64,000 bases of DNA from Dorea sp. D27 (GTDB lineage Bacteria > Bacillota > Clostridia > Lachnospirales > Lachnospiraceae): contig NZ_KQ236747.1 in NCBI RefSeq assembly GCF_001185345.1, forward strand, positions 152,749-216,748. The letters run 5' to 3'. The notes beneath the pieces were generated by a model. The model made no database searches, had not been told where the DNA came from, and saw only the letters and a list, made by a program, of their open reading frames with translations. Positions 34,297 to 43,889 of the stretch are shown one piece after another. Numbering within the stretch: position 1 is the stretch's first letter; the number at the start of each line of letters is the position of its first letter. Made by a program: the position numbers and the translations under genes.

Positions 34297-35440
34297 GATT
34301 TATTTTGACAATGGAAGCACATCTTTTCCTAAAGCACCGGGTGTTTCGCAGGCTGTAGCTGCACTTTTGGAACAAGGTGCGTTCAACATTAACAGAGGGA
34401 GCTACGAGGGGGCATATGAAGTCGCGGATAAGGTTCTGGATACGCGGATGAGGCTGGCCAGGCTCTTTCATGCGAAAAGTTCGAGGCAGGTGGTATTTAC
34501 ACCGGGAATTACGTATTCGCTGAATTATTTTATAAAAGGATTTTTAAAATCTGGCGACCATGTACTTGTTAGCGGTATGGAGCATAATGCGGTCATGCGT
34601 CCGTTAAGGCAGATGGAAGTACAGGGAGTTACTTATACGGTGGTACACACGGACGAAGAAGGCAACGTACTGCCCGAGGATGTGGAAAAAGCTGTTAAAA
34701 ACAACACCCGGGCGGTCATCATGCTGCATGCTTCCAATGTTTGTGGAACAATCCTTCCAATCAGGGACATCGGTGAAATATGTAAGAGACACCACCTTTA
34801 TTATGTGGTGGATACCGCACAGAGTGCGGGAACGATTGATGTGGATATGCAGCAGATGAACATCGATTTTCTTACATTTACAGGACATAAAGGTCTTCTT
34901 GGACCACAGGGAATCGGAGGGTTCCTTATATCGGATGAACTGGACGAATACATGGTTCCGTACATAGCAGGGGGGACTGGCAGCCAGTCGGACGTGCTCG
35001 ATATGCCGGGGCGGCTTCCGGATAAATATGAAAGCGGCACGATGAATCTTCCTGGAATCATAGGACTGCATGCAGCGCTGGCCTTCATAGAAAAAGAAGG
35101 GATTCAAAAGATACACAAGAAAAAGATGGAGCTGGCTGGTTATTTTCTGGAACAGGTAAAACAGCTTCCGGACGTGAGTATCAAAGGAAAGCAAGGAATG
35201 CAAGACCGAGTAGCTGTAATATCTCTGGATTTTACAGGGCGGGACAATAGCATCATTACCTTCCGCCTGGAACAAGAGTATGGCATTATGACGAGAGTTG
35301 GACTTCACTGCGCTCCAATGGCCCACAAGTCATTGCATACATATCCACAGGGAACCGTAAGATTTGCGTTCGGTACGGACAATAAAATAGAAGAAATAGA
35401 TTGCTGCGTCTCCGCATTTAGAGAATTATTATCAATATAG
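34286..35440 (+). CDS. Cysteine desulfurase-like aminotransferase class V (TIGR01977 type)
   Basis: The 384-residue PLP enzyme resembles the cysteine desulfurase family often found with selenium-dependent hydroxylase and other maturation genes. YFDNGSTSFPKAPGV at the start, GMEHNAVMRPL, VDTAQSAGTIDVD and TGHKGLLGPQGIGG with the Schiff-base Lys are visible, and RVGLHCAPMAHK has the C-terminal active-site Cys. The ATG lies inside the end of truA (11-base overlap). It may supply sulfur or selenium for the DUF3343/dehydratase-like group downstream, which is inference. Confidence 0.85.
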   Translation: MENKIYFDNGSTSFPKAPGVSQAVAALLEQGAFNINRGSYEGAYEVADKVLDTRMRLARLFHAKSSRQVVFTPGITYSLNYFIKGFLKSGDHVLVSGMEHNAVMRPLRQMEVQGVTYTVVHTDEEGNVLPEDVEKAVKNNTRAVIMLHASNVCGTILPIRDIGEICKRHHLYYVVDTAQSAGTIDVDMQQMNIDFLTFTGHKGLLGPQGIGGFLISDELDEYMVPYIAGGTGSQSDVLDMPGRLPDKYESGTMNLPGIIGLHAALAFIEKEGIQKIHKKKMELAGYFLEQVKQLPDVSIKGKQGMQDRVAVISLDFTGRDNSIITFRLEQEYGIMTRVGLHCAPMAHKSLHTYPQGTVRFAFGTDNKIEEIDCCVSAFRELLSI

Positions 35441-35543
35441 AAAAGACAAATAATTAAATATTCATATTAAAAAAACAATAAGCTATAATTTCAGATTATA
35501 TTGCTGTGATACGGGGAAAGTGTTACGGTTATATTAAATTGTC

Positions 35544-35586
35544 AAAGGGGTCAGACCCCTATGGTGCATAGGGGTCTGACCCCTTT
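35544..35586. repeat. Dispersed palindromic repeat, family A (copy 2)
   Basis: Two perfect 20-base arms, AAAGGGGTCAGACCCCTATG and its complement, are separated by GTG. The repeat directly precedes the ribosome-binding site of the next gene (17 bases), so the hairpin could block or expose its leader. Confidence 0.88.
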
Positions 35587-35603
35587 CGAAAAAGGAGGAA
35601 ATT

Positions 35604-36881
35604 ATGGCTGATTATCATGAAATGTGGAAAGATCTGGGGATGGATGTAGAGACGCATGACCAGCTGTGTGAGGTACTGCCGCAGGCATTTGGTGACGTAT
35701 ACCTGTCACAGGAGAACAGGCCGGAGGGGATGGATTATTTCAACTTTGTCGTAGCCGAGATTCACGGCGTCCGTCCGGCAGAACTGATGGAACATCAGAA
35801 AAAGGGGGGCAAGGTATTCGGCACGTTCTGTGTGTATGTCCCGGATGAGATTGTGTTTGCAGCAGACGCTATCGCCACGGGCCTGTGCGGCGGCTCGCAG
35901 TTCTGGGTTCCAGGCGGGGAGAAGGTGCTGCCGACCAACACTTGTCCGCTGATAAAAGCGTCCGTGGGTGCAAGGCTGGACCGTACTTGTCCGTTTTTCA
36001 GGATTGCTGACATGTATGTGGGTGAGACGACATGTGACGGTAAGAAAAAGGCATGGGAGATTCTGTCCGAGGATGTCCCGGTACATGTGATGAACCTTCC
36101 ACAGATGAAACGTGCCAAAGATGTGAGGGCATGGGCGGAAGAGATTGAGGAATTTAAAGAAAAGGTGGAAGCGTTCACCGGCAATAAGGTGACAGCAGAG
36201 AAGCTTGCCGCCGGCATACGTCTGATTAATGGGAAGAGGAAAGCGCTGCAGCGCCTCTATGATTTCAGGAAGAATGAAAAGCTTCCTGTCAGCGGGTGTG
36301 ATGCCCTGCTCATATCTCAGATTGCATTCTACGACGATCCGGCCCGGTTTGCAGAAATGACGAATCAGCTCTGCGATGAACTAGACAAGCGTGTAGAGAA
36401 AGGCGTCAGCGTGGTGGCAGACGGGACAAAACGGATTATGCTGACCGGTACGCCGCTGGCAATTCCAAATTGGAAGCTGCATAATATCGTGGAGACAAGC
36501 GGCGGTGCCGTAGTCTGTGAAGAAATGTGTACTGGTACCCGCTATTTTGAAAATCTGGTGGACGAGTCCCAGATGACGGTGGAAGGCCAGATCCAGGCAT
36601 TGGCAGAGCGTTACATGAACATCAACTGTGCCTGCTTCACGCCGAACGAAGGCCGCATAAAAGATATACTCCGTCTTGCAAAGGAATACAATGTGGATGG
36701 CATCATCGATGTCAACCTGAAGTTCTGCAGCCTGTATGACACAGAAGGCTATTTTGTTGAGCGGGCTATGAAAGAAGCAGGAATCCCGGTCCTTGGCATT
36801 GAGACGGACTATACAGACAGCGATGCGCAGCAGCTCCGCACAAGGGTGAGTGCATTTATTGAAATGTTGAACAACGCTTAG
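35604..36881 (+). CDS. 2-hydroxyacyl-CoA dehydratase-family protein, double-cubane cluster type (YjiM-like)
   Basis: The 425-residue protein belongs to the 2-hydroxyacyl-CoA dehydratase component D family. ANTTCP-like PTNTCPLIKASVG, DRTCPFF and GETTCDGKKKAWE carry conserved cysteines. As a single subunit with a dedicated ATPase it fits the YjiM/double-cubane cluster protein group rather than a two-subunit dehydratase. Such proteins hold an [8Fe-9S] double cubane and catalyse low-potential reductions; their natural substrates are mostly unknown. AAAAGGAGG precedes the ATG. A DUF3343 protein and the activator follow. Confidence 0.85.
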   Translation: MADYHEMWKDLGMDVETHDQLCEVLPQAFGDVYLSQENRPEGMDYFNFVVAEIHGVRPAELMEHQKKGGKVFGTFCVYVPDEIVFAADAIATGLCGGSQFWVPGGEKVLPTNTCPLIKASVGARLDRTCPFFRIADMYVGETTCDGKKKAWEILSEDVPVHVMNLPQMKRAKDVRAWAEEIEEFKEKVEAFTGNKVTAEKLAAGIRLINGKRKALQRLYDFRKNEKLPVSGCDALLISQIAFYDDPARFAEMTNQLCDELDKRVEKGVSVVADGTKRIMLTGTPLAIPNWKLHNIVETSGGAVVCEEMCTGTRYFENLVDESQMTVEGQIQALAERYMNINCACFTPNEGRIKDILRLAKEYNVDGIIDVNLKFCSLYDTEGYFVERAMKEAGIPVLGIETDYTDSDAQQLRTRVSAFIEMLNNA

Positions 36882-36903
36882 GCAGAAGAGAAAGGTAAGT
36901 GGT

Positions 36904-37167
36904 TTGATGAATAAGACACAGCATTACGTATTATTTCCGAATCACGACAATGGCATGAGATTACATAAGGAGCTTAAGGCAGAGGGGGTCAGGGCAGTCA
37001 TCGCACCGACTCCCCGGTCCGCGAGCAAATGCTGCGGCATATCTCTGCTGATTGAAAAGGATGATATAGAAACGGTGAAAAGCTGTATCGCGGTACACGA
37101 TATAGATATACTGGATATCGTGGAAATCGTAAGGGATATAAATCCCAACAGGGACAAATATTGTTAA
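36904..37167 (+). CDS. DUF3343 protein (putative Se/S carrier-like)
   Basis: The 87-residue protein matches DUF3343, a small family sometimes annotated as putative Se/S carrier. HYVLFPNHDNGMRLHKEL, then SKCCGISLLIE with a Cys pair and a C-terminal Cys at the last residue. It sits between the dehydratase-like protein and its ATPase activator, which suggests a role in their maturation or in sulfur/selenium delivery. The start GTTTGATG has GAAAGGTAAG upstream. Confidence 0.8.
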   Translation: MMNKTQHYVLFPNHDNGMRLHKELKAEGVRAVIAPTPRSASKCCGISLLIEKDDIETVKSCIAVHDIDILDIVEIVRDINPNRDKYC

Positions 37168-37181
37168 ATGGAGTTCGGATT

Positions 37182-37943
37182 ATGGATTATGTAGGGATTG
37201 ATATCGGTTCAACTGCCTCTAAGGTGGTGGTGAGAGGCGGTGCGGATAATTGCTTTGTCCTCCCGACCGGATGGAGCAGCAAAGAGACCTCGCTGGCAAT
37301 TAAGGATAAGCTGAAAGAAGACGGGATTGATGTCCTGTCGGAGGAGACAAAGGTCGTAGCTACGGGCTATGGGCGTGTGGCTGTAGAATTTGCAGATTAT
37401 GTCATCACAGAGATAACATGCCATGCAAGGGGCGGACGCGAGATTGCAGGAAATGACTGTGCCGTCATAGACGTGGGGGGACAGGATACGAAGGTAATTA
37501 TCGTCCGGAACGGGATGGTACAGGACTTCCTCATGAATGACAAATGTTCTGCAGGGACAGGGAAGTTTCTAGAAATTATGGCCAACAGGCTCGGCATCGC
37601 TTTGCAGGAATTATTTGATCTGGCGGAGACCGGAGAAGTTCTTTCCATAAGCTCTCTCTGCACCGTATTTGCAGAGTCCGAGGTCATCAACTATATCGGG
37701 GAGGGCCGTAAAAGGGAAGATATAGCGGCAGGAGTCGTAGATTCGGTAGCAGCTAAGGTGGCCCAGCTGTGCAGAAAGAAGGACCTCCCGACAAGAGCCA
37801 TATTGACAGGAGGCCTAAGCGGCAGCAGCTATTTTACAAAGATTCTGTCCGATAAGGTAGGACAGACGGTGGAACCGACAGAATATGGAAGATATGCCGG
37901 AGCACTCGGAGCGGCATTTTTAGCAGAGGAGAAGTCAAGATAA
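37182..37943 (+). CDS. BadF/BadG/BcrA/BcrD ATPase, dehydratase activator (YjiL-like)
   Basis: The 253-residue ASKHA ATPase drives electrons into the dehydratase-like protein. VGIDIGSTASKVVV binds phosphate, DVGGQDTKVI is the second motif, and NDKCSAGTGKFLE plus SSLCTVFAESEV give the two cysteines that bridge the [4Fe-4S] cluster in the dimer. The ATG at 37182 starts right at the conserved core. With the upstream gene it forms a protein-reductase pair. Confidence 0.9.
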   Translation: MDYVGIDIGSTASKVVVRGGADNCFVLPTGWSSKETSLAIKDKLKEDGIDVLSEETKVVATGYGRVAVEFADYVITEITCHARGGREIAGNDCAVIDVGGQDTKVIIVRNGMVQDFLMNDKCSAGTGKFLEIMANRLGIALQELFDLAETGEVLSISSLCTVFAESEVINYIGEGRKREDIAAGVVDSVAAKVAQLCRKKDLPTRAILTGGLSGSSYFTKILSDKVGQTVEPTEYGRYAGALGAAFLAEEKSR

Positions 37944-38097
37944 TTGACTTCTTTTCAATTGTATAAAATGCAATAATTTCTTCAAATCGGCAAAAATATT
38001 TTGAGGAAAACCGCTTAAATCCGAAAAAAGGCTATACAAGAAGTGTATTTGTGATAATATATAATTACTTATCAAATCTGTGGGAGGATTGAAAATT

Positions 38098-40080
38098 ATG
38101 GAAATGTTGTTGAAGCTGGTTCCTGTTTTTGGGGTTCTTGCTTTGCTTTTTGCCGCATATCTCGCGGCCAAAGTAAGCAGACAGGAAGAAGGAACCGACA
38201 AGATGAAAGAAATTGCCGGCGCAATCAGTGACGGTGCCAAAGCGTTTCTGACGGCAGAATACAAGATACTTGTATTCTTCGTGGCTGTTCTGTTCGTGCT
38301 GATTGGTGTTGGAATCGGCAACTGGATAACGGCGGTGTGCTTCGTGGTGGGGGCATTATTCTCTACGCTGGCAGGGTATTTTGGTATGCAGGTTGCGACG
38401 AAGGCAAATGTAAGGACAGCCAATGCGGCTAAGACAAGCGGCATGAACAAAGCACTTTCCATCGCATTTTCCGGAGGAGCAGTCATGGGAATGTGCGTGG
38501 CAGGGCTCGGAGTGCTCGGAGTGAGCGTAATATACCTGATTACCGGCAATGTGGAAGTGCTGTCCGGATTCAGCCTTGGTGCATCTAGCATCGCACTTTT
38601 CGCACGTGTCGGAGGAGGAATCTATACGAAGGCGGCCGATGTAGGAGCAGATCTCGTAGGTAAGGTGGAAGCCGGGATTCCGGAAGATGACCCGCGTAAT
38701 CCCGCGGTTATCGCTGATAATGTAGGTGATAATGTGGGTGATGTGGCGGGTATGGGTGCCGACTTGTTCGAATCTTATGTCGGAGCACTGATATCAGCGC
38801 TCACACTTGGAATCGTCTATTTTAAGGCTCCGGGAGCCATATTTCCGCTTATCATAGCCGGTCTTGGTCTTGTGGGATCTATTCTGGGTACATTTTTTGT
38901 CAGAGGAGATGAGAAGTCTAATCCACATAAAGCATTGAAGATGGGAACATACGCCACAAGTGTAATTGTCGTTGTGGTGGCATTTATATTCAGTAATTAC
39001 TTTTTTGGAGATTTTAAAGCTGCTATCGCCATCGTGGCAGGACTTGTCGTAGGTCTGCTCATCGGCATCATCACGGAAGTATATACTTCCGGTGATTACA
39101 AGTCGGTGAAGGAGATAAGTGAGCAGTCCGAGACCGGGGCGGCTACGACAATCATAAGCGGTCTGGCAGTCGGCATGAAATCTACGGCAGTCCCGATTCT
39201 GTTCATCTGTGTCGGCATCTTCGTCGCATACCAGGTGTGCGGTCTCTATGGCATCGCGCTTGCAGCGGTAGGCATGCTTTCCACTACAGCGATTACGGTT
39301 GCCGTGGATGCATACGGTCCGATAGCAGACAACGCGGGCGGTATCGCAGAGATGTCCGGCCTGGATCCGGATGTGCGTAAAATTACAGATAAGCTGGATG
39401 CGGTCGGCAATACGACGGCAGCCATAGGCAAAGGCTTCGCCATCGGTTCAGCGGCCCTTACGGCACTTGCGCTGTTCGTATCATATGCGGAGGCAGTGAA
39501 CCTTAAGACGATAGATATACTGAACAACCGGGTAATCATAGGCCTGTTTATCGGAGGCATGCTTCCGTTCCTGTTTTCCTCTATGACGATGCAGTCTGTC
39601 TCCAAGGCGGCCTATCAGATGATTGAGGAAGTAAGGCGGCAGTTCAAGTCCATGCCCGGTATTATGGAAGGAACGACAAAGCCAGACTATAAATCATGCG
39701 TTGCCATATCAACGACAGCAGCTTTGAAAGAGATGCTCGTACCTGGCATCATGGCGGTGGCGGCTCCGCTTATCATTGGAATCGTGCTCGGGCCTGCGGC
39801 GCTTGGAGGTCTGCTTACGGGTGCTCTTGTAACAGGCGTGCTCATGGCAATCTTTATGTCCAATGCCGGAGGTGCATGGGATAATGCAAAGAAATATATC
39901 GAAGACGGCAACCACGGAGGAAAGGGCAGCGAGGCCCATAAAGCGGCAGTTGTCGGCGATACGGTCGGCGATCCGTTTAAGGATACGTCTGGTCCGTCTA
40001 TCAATATACTGATTAAGCTGATGACAATCGTGTCGCTTGTATTTGCGCCACTGTTCTTGTCAATAGGCGGAATATTATAA
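38098..40080 (+). CDS. hppA: Membrane-bound ion-translocating pyrophosphatase
   Basis: The 660-residue protein has about 16 hydrophobic segments and couples pyrophosphate hydrolysis to H+ or Na+ transport. The catalytic loop [20 protein letters not shown], the [13 protein letters not shown] repeats and the C-terminal [14 protein letters not shown] are diagnostic. [10 protein letters not shown] has Ala where K+-independent enzymes have Lys, so it should be K+-dependent. Which ion is pumped cannot be told; many K+-dependent clostridial forms move Na+. The start follows GGGAGG. Confidence 0.95.
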   Translation: MEMLLKLVPVFGVLALLFAAYLAAKVSRQEEGTDKMKEIAGAISDGAKAFLTAEYKILVFFVAVLFVLIGVGIGNWITAVCFVVGALFSTLAGYFGMQVATKANVRTANAAKTSGMNKALSIAFSGGAVMGMCVAGLGVLGVSVIYLITGNVEVLSGFSLGASSIALFARVGGGIYTKAADVGADLVGKVEAGIPEDDPRNPAVIADNVGDNVGDVAGMGADLFESYVGALISALTLGIVYFKAPGAIFPLIIAGLGLVGSILGTFFVRGDEKSNPHKALKMGTYATSVIVVVVAFIFSNYFFGDFKAAIAIVAGLVVGLLIGIITEVYTSGDYKSVKEISEQSETGAATTIISGLAVGMKSTAVPILFICVGIFVAYQVCGLYGIALAAVGMLSTTAITVAVDAYGPIADNAGGIAEMSGLDPDVRKITDKLDAVGNTTAAIGKGFAIGSAALTALALFVSYAEAVNLKTIDILNNRVIIGLFIGGMLPFLFSSMTMQSVSKAAYQMIEEVRRQFKSMPGIMEGTTKPDYKSCVAISTTAALKEMLVPGIMAVAAPLIIGIVLGPAALGGLLTGALVTGVLMAIFMSNAGGAWDNAKKYIEDGNHGGKGSEAHKAAVVGDTVGDPFKDTSGPSINILIKLMTIVSLVFAPLFLSIGGIL

Positions 40081-40090
40081 GAAGATAAAA

Positions 40091-40129
40091 GGCACAGGGC
40101 AGCGGAATAAGCTGCCCTGTGCCTTTTTT
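40091..40129 (+). terminator. Terminator after hppA
   Basis: GGCACAGGGCAGC (40091-40103) pairs perfectly with GCTGCCCTGTGCC (40111-40123), followed by TTTTTT. From 40130 to 40349 I see no gene. Confidence 0.92.
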
Positions 40130-40349
40130 AGTAATCGTAATCATTTATACAAATAGTAATGGCCTTAACTGTTTATAAATTTAGTGATTATTTCTGCAGT
40201 TAGTTCAGCGTTTGACGCAATCGCTGGGTGTCCCCGTGTTTTGAAAGAATGTATGACATATTTTTGCGTCCTAATCTTTGCTCGACATCCGATTGGCATG
40301 GCGTAACGTAATAACAAAAATACATCATATAGAAATCACATTACTTCTT

Positions 40350-40934
40350 TTATCCCTGTGCGACAACAATGAGTCGTCTGCTTTCTTCGCTATAAGGGCT
40401 TCTGTCATAGTCGCCATATATCTGTATATTACCAAATCCGGCTTCTGACAGAAGCCGCCTGTAATCGTCATCCAGTATAATCTTATAGACGATATCATAT
40501 CGGCTGCTTTCCAGCCGTTCTTTTGAATGATACAGATCGATAACGTGTATCGTCTGAAACTGATTGTCATGTTCCTTCACAAATATCCGGGAAAAATCCT
40601 CTCTGTTCACAACGACTTCTATGGGTGGAAGTGACAATGTATAAGGTGTCGTACCCTGGGTCAACACGAGCAGGCCATTCGTTCTTAACCGGTCCTTCAT
40701 GGACTGGAGTGCCGTGACAAGGTCTTCATCGGTATGCAGATGGGGCAGTGATGTCGTAAGGCAGACGACAGCGTCAAACTGTTCTGCAAATGCCCGCTCC
40801 AGATACCTGAAATCACATTCAACATTGTATTCGGTAAATAACTGCTGGAAAAATGACCTTTCACGCCCAAGGTAATTCTCAATGCTTCCAAATTCATCGT
40901 AGTCATAGGCGAACTCCTCGTAGAGATCTTTCAA
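40350..40934 (-). pseudogene. SAM-dependent methyltransferase lacking cofactor motif I (internal deletion)
   Basis: The 194-residue frame keeps the N-terminus (MKDLYEEFAYDYDEFGS), the middle VVCLTTSLPHLHTDEDL and the C-terminal half of a small methyltransferase family, but at residues 38-39 FTEYNV joins directly to ECDFRYLERAF. The family normally has about 50 residues here holding the DxxCGTGxH SAM-binding loop. The frame is preserved, so the product may be made but should not bind SAM. Start is preceded by AGGTGTACGG, a modest site. The name rests on remembered family pattern. Confidence 0.7.
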
Positions 40935-41133
40935 CCGTACACCTCCCAGATCATTAAGAATATTGTTTCTTGTAGACAGCTTGATTGTATCACATGTAGT
41001 TCTATATTGCGATGTTAATATTTCCGTACGGGCCTGATATATTTCCAGAACCGCTCCGGATTAAAATAAAAGTAAATCATTCTTCCACGGGTCGTATCGA
41101 AGCAGTATTCTGTTTTTTTTATGCAGAATCCAA

Positions 41134-41174
41134 TTTGGGACGTAACCTTTTTCAAAAAGGCTACGTCCCAAATG
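41134..41174. repeat. Dispersed palindromic repeat, family B (copy 1)
   Basis: ATTTGGGACGTA (41134-41145) pairs with TACGTCCCAAAT (41163-41174), with CCTTTTT and AAAAAGG extending the stem inside. It lies behind nagB. The same arms are at 53767. Confidence 0.8.
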
Positions 41175-41186
41175 AATGTTATATGA

Positions 41187-41912
41187 CTACATTTTACTCA
41201 GTGCTGCTTCGTCGGCTACGACAATCACATCATTGTGCATCTGCAGGATTGACGCCGGCACGGCCGGCGTCACGGGGCCGTTCACAACTTTGGCAAGGAT
41301 ATCGGCCTTGTCGCTTCCGCTTACGACTACGAGAACTTTCCGAGCCTGCATGATGGTTTTGATTCCCATCGTGTATGCCTGCCTTGGTACATCCGCTTCT
41401 GAGGCGAAGAAGCGTTTGTTAGCTTCTATCGTGCTCTCTGTCAGGTCTACGCAGTGCGTCTCTTTTTCAAATTCGTCGGCCGGTTCGTTAAAACCGATAT
41501 GTCCGTTATGACCGAGGCCGAGCAGCTGCAGGTCGATGCCTCCGCAGCCTGCGATAATGTCATTGTATGCCTGGCAAGCCTTGCCGGAATCAGCTTCCAG
41601 CCCATCGGGCACGAAAGTACGTGTCTTGTCGATGTTGATATGGTCAAACAGGTTATGGTTCATAAAGTAACGGTAGCTCTGGTCATGGTCAGGACCGAGC
41701 CCCTTGTATTCATCCAGGTTGACGCTTGTAACGTCAGAGAAATCCAGATCTCCGTTTTCATAAGATTGAATCAGGTGCTTGTACGTACCGATTGGCGTGG
41801 ATCCTGTAGCAAGACCGAGCACGCAGTCCGGCTTCAGTATCACCTCGGAAGAGATGATATTGGCGGCCTTGCGGCTCATGTCCTCATAGTCTTTTGCTCT
41901 GTAAATTTTCAT
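41187..41912 (-). CDS. nagB: Glucosamine-6-phosphate deaminase
   Basis: The 241-residue enzyme converts glucosamine 6-phosphate to fructose 6-phosphate and ammonia. VLGLATGSTPIGTYKHL, SVNLDEYKGL with the catalytic Asp, and LGLGHNGHIGFNEPAD are diagnostic. The frame has an earlier ATG at 41924, but the one at 41912 has GGAG at a usable distance and the normal family N-terminus. It is divergent from the nan operon and completes sialic acid use. Confidence 0.94.
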   Translation of the reverse strand: MKIYRAKDYEDMSRKAANIISSEVILKPDCVLGLATGSTPIGTYKHLIQSYENGDLDFSDVTSVNLDEYKGLGPDHDQSYRYFMNHNLFDHINIDKTRTFVPDGLEADSGKACQAYNDIIAGCGGIDLQLLGLGHNGHIGFNEPADEFEKETHCVDLTESTIEANKRFFASEADVPRQAYTMGIKTIMQARKVLVVVSGSDKADILAKVVNGPVTPAVPASILQMHNDVIVVADEAALSKM

Positions 41913-42120
41913 AGTTTTCTCCATTTCCTTTCTTTTTTGATATAAGTACAGCCTGAAACGGCCAGCTGCAAGGAGCTATTCCTCTACTAATTAGTATAGC
42001 AACAAGTGAGCAGATTTCAACAAATAAATATGGAATCGAAAGAAGGTACGTGTCATTGTGCAATTTTAACAAAAGAATGCATAAAATAACGTTCATAGAG
42101 ACATGTTAAAAGGAAAAAGA

Positions 42121-42134
42121 TGAAAGAACTTTCA
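42121..42134. promoter_or_regulatory. Candidate RpiR-type operator
   Basis: TGAAAG-AA-CTTTCA is a perfect 6-base inverted repeat 17 bases upstream of the nan promoter -35 box, in the intergenic region between nagB and nanE. RpiR-family sites in amino sugar operons often look like TGAAA..TTTCA. Binding by the RpiR protein at 46972 is inferred. Confidence 0.45.
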
Positions 42135-42150
42135 GAACATCTGTGATGTA

Positions 42151-42179
42151 TTGAAAATAAAAACATGTAGGCCTATACT
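42151..42179 (+). promoter_or_regulatory. Promoter of the nan operon
   Basis: TTGAAA (42151-42156), 17-base spacer, TATACT (42174-42179). The nanE start is 33 bases further, behind AAGGAGGAAG. Confidence 0.65.
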
Positions 42180-42211
42180 TTATATCAGACAGAGCAAGGA
42201 GGAAGAGGAAC

Positions 42212-42898
42212 ATGGATGAAAGAGTGAAACAATTAGAGGGAAAACTGATAGTATCCTGCCAGGCACTTCCGCATGAACCGCTGCATTCTTCATTTATCAT
42301 GGGAAGAATGGCGCTGGCTGCCAGAGAAGGAGGGGCTTCCGGAATTCGTGCGAATACAAAAGAGGATATTGCTGAGATAAAGTCACAGGTAGAGCTTCCG
42401 GTCATCGGAATCGTGAAGAGAGATTATGAGGGCTGCGGGGTATACATCACGCCCACCATGAAAGAGATGGAAGAGCTGATGGAAGTGAAGCCCGAGATTA
42501 TCGCCATGGACGCGACAAAGGACATGAGACCGGGCGGCGTAACGCTGGATGAATTTTTTGCACAGGTAAAGGAACGATATCCTGACCAGCTGCTCATGGC
42601 AGACTGCTCCACCGTGGAAGAGGCTGTTCACGCGGATGAGCTCGGATTTGACTTTATCGGGACGACGATGGTCGGCTATACAAAACAGAGCAGACATCTG
42701 AAAATAGAGGAAAATGATTTTGAGGTTTTGAGAGAAATCATAGCAAAAGTAAAGCACCCTGTTATCGCAGAGGGCAATATCAACACACCTGAAAAGGCAA
42801 AGAGAGTGATTGAACTCGGCGCTTTTGCCGTAGTAGTTGGTTCCATCATTACAAGGCCCCAGCTGATTACGAAATCATTTGCGGATGTATTGGAATAG
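42212..42898 (+). CDS. nanE: N-acetylmannosamine-6-phosphate 2-epimerase
   Basis: The 228-residue TIM barrel epimerises ManNAc-6-P to GlcNAc-6-P. LIVSCQALPHEPLHS at the N-terminus, GIVKRDYEGCGVYITPT with a catalytic Lys, ADCSTVEEAVHADELGFD and the phosphate loops AEGNINTPEKA and VVGSIITRP match NanE. It is the first gene of the nan operon. Confidence 0.94.
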   Translation: MDERVKQLEGKLIVSCQALPHEPLHSSFIMGRMALAAREGGASGIRANTKEDIAEIKSQVELPVIGIVKRDYEGCGVYITPTMKEMEELMEVKPEIIAMDATKDMRPGGVTLDEFFAQVKERYPDQLLMADCSTVEEAVHADELGFDFIGTTMVGYTKQSRHLKIEENDFEVLREIIAKVKHPVIAEGNINTPEKAKRVIELGAFAVVVGSIITRPQLITKSFADVLE

Positions 42899-42946
42899 AC
42901 AGGTAACAATATAACTGAGATATTTAAGTAAAAGGAGAAATGTATT

Positions 42947-43864
42947 ATGAGAAATCTGGACAAGTACAAAGGAGTTATACCAGCATTTTATGCCTGTTAT
43001 GATGAGGCCGGCAACATCAGCCCGGAAGGTGTACAGGCGCTGACACGTTATTTTGTGAGCAAGGGTGTCAAAGGCGTATACGTGAACGGCTCATCAGGAG
43101 AATGCATCTACCAGAGCGTAGAAGACAAGAAGACTGTCCTGGAAAATGTGATGGAGGCCGCACAGGGGAAGCTGACCGTCATTGCACATGTTGCCTGTAA
43201 CAATACGGAAGACAGCAAGGTGCTGGCAGCCCATGCGGAAAGCCTTGGCGTAGATGCCATAGCCGCGATTCCGCCGATTTATTTCCGCCTGCCTGAGTAT
43301 GCCATAGCTGAATATTGGAACGATATCAGTGCTGCCGCCCCGAATACAGATTTTGTCATCTATAACATACCTCAGCTCGCTGGCGTGGTTCTTACGATGA
43401 ACCTGTTTGCAGAGATGAGAAAGAATCCCAGAGTCATCGGCGTGAAGAACTCATCTATGCCGGTACAGGATATCCAGATGTTCAAAGCTGCTGCGGGAGA
43501 GGATTATATCATCTTCAACGGGCCGGACGAACAGTTCATGAGCGGGCGCGTCATCGGTGCAGAAGGGGGTATCGGCGGAACGTACGGAGCGATGCCGGAG
43601 CTGTTCCTTAAGCTGGATGAACTTGTGCGTGCAGGCAAGATGGAAGAGGCGGGGGTATTGCAGTATGACATCAATTCTATCATCTACAAGATGTGTTCTG
43701 CACACGGCAATATGTACGGCGTCATCAAAGAAATCCTTAAGCTAAATGAAGGCCTTGTGCTCGGCGGAGTGCGTAAGCCGCTGCCTTCTCTTGCCAGAGA
43801 GGATATGGCCGTCGTAAAAGAGGCGGCCCAGATGATTACAGATGCGAAAGCGAAATATCTATAG
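42947..43864 (+). CDS. nanA: N-acetylneuraminate lyase
   Basis: The 305-residue DHDPS-like aldolase splits sialic acid to ManNAc and pyruvate. GSSGECIYQS (the GSxGE pyruvate loop), YNIPQLAGV with the catalytic Tyr and IGVKNSS with the Schiff-base Lys are visible. The context between nanE and a transporter favours sialate over dihydrodipicolinate as substrate. Confidence 0.93.
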   Translation: MRNLDKYKGVIPAFYACYDEAGNISPEGVQALTRYFVSKGVKGVYVNGSSGECIYQSVEDKKTVLENVMEAAQGKLTVIAHVACNNTEDSKVLAAHAESLGVDAIAAIPPIYFRLPEYAIAEYWNDISAAAPNTDFVIYNIPQLAGVVLTMNLFAEMRKNPRVIGVKNSSMPVQDIQMFKAAAGEDYIIFNGPDEQFMSGRVIGAEGGIGGTYGAMPELFLKLDELVRAGKMEEAGVLQYDINSIIYKMCSAHGNMYGVIKEILKLNEGLVLGGVRKPLPSLAREDMAVVKEAAQMITDAKAKYL

Positions 43865-43889
43865 GATTATACTTTAGGAGGAAGAGAAG

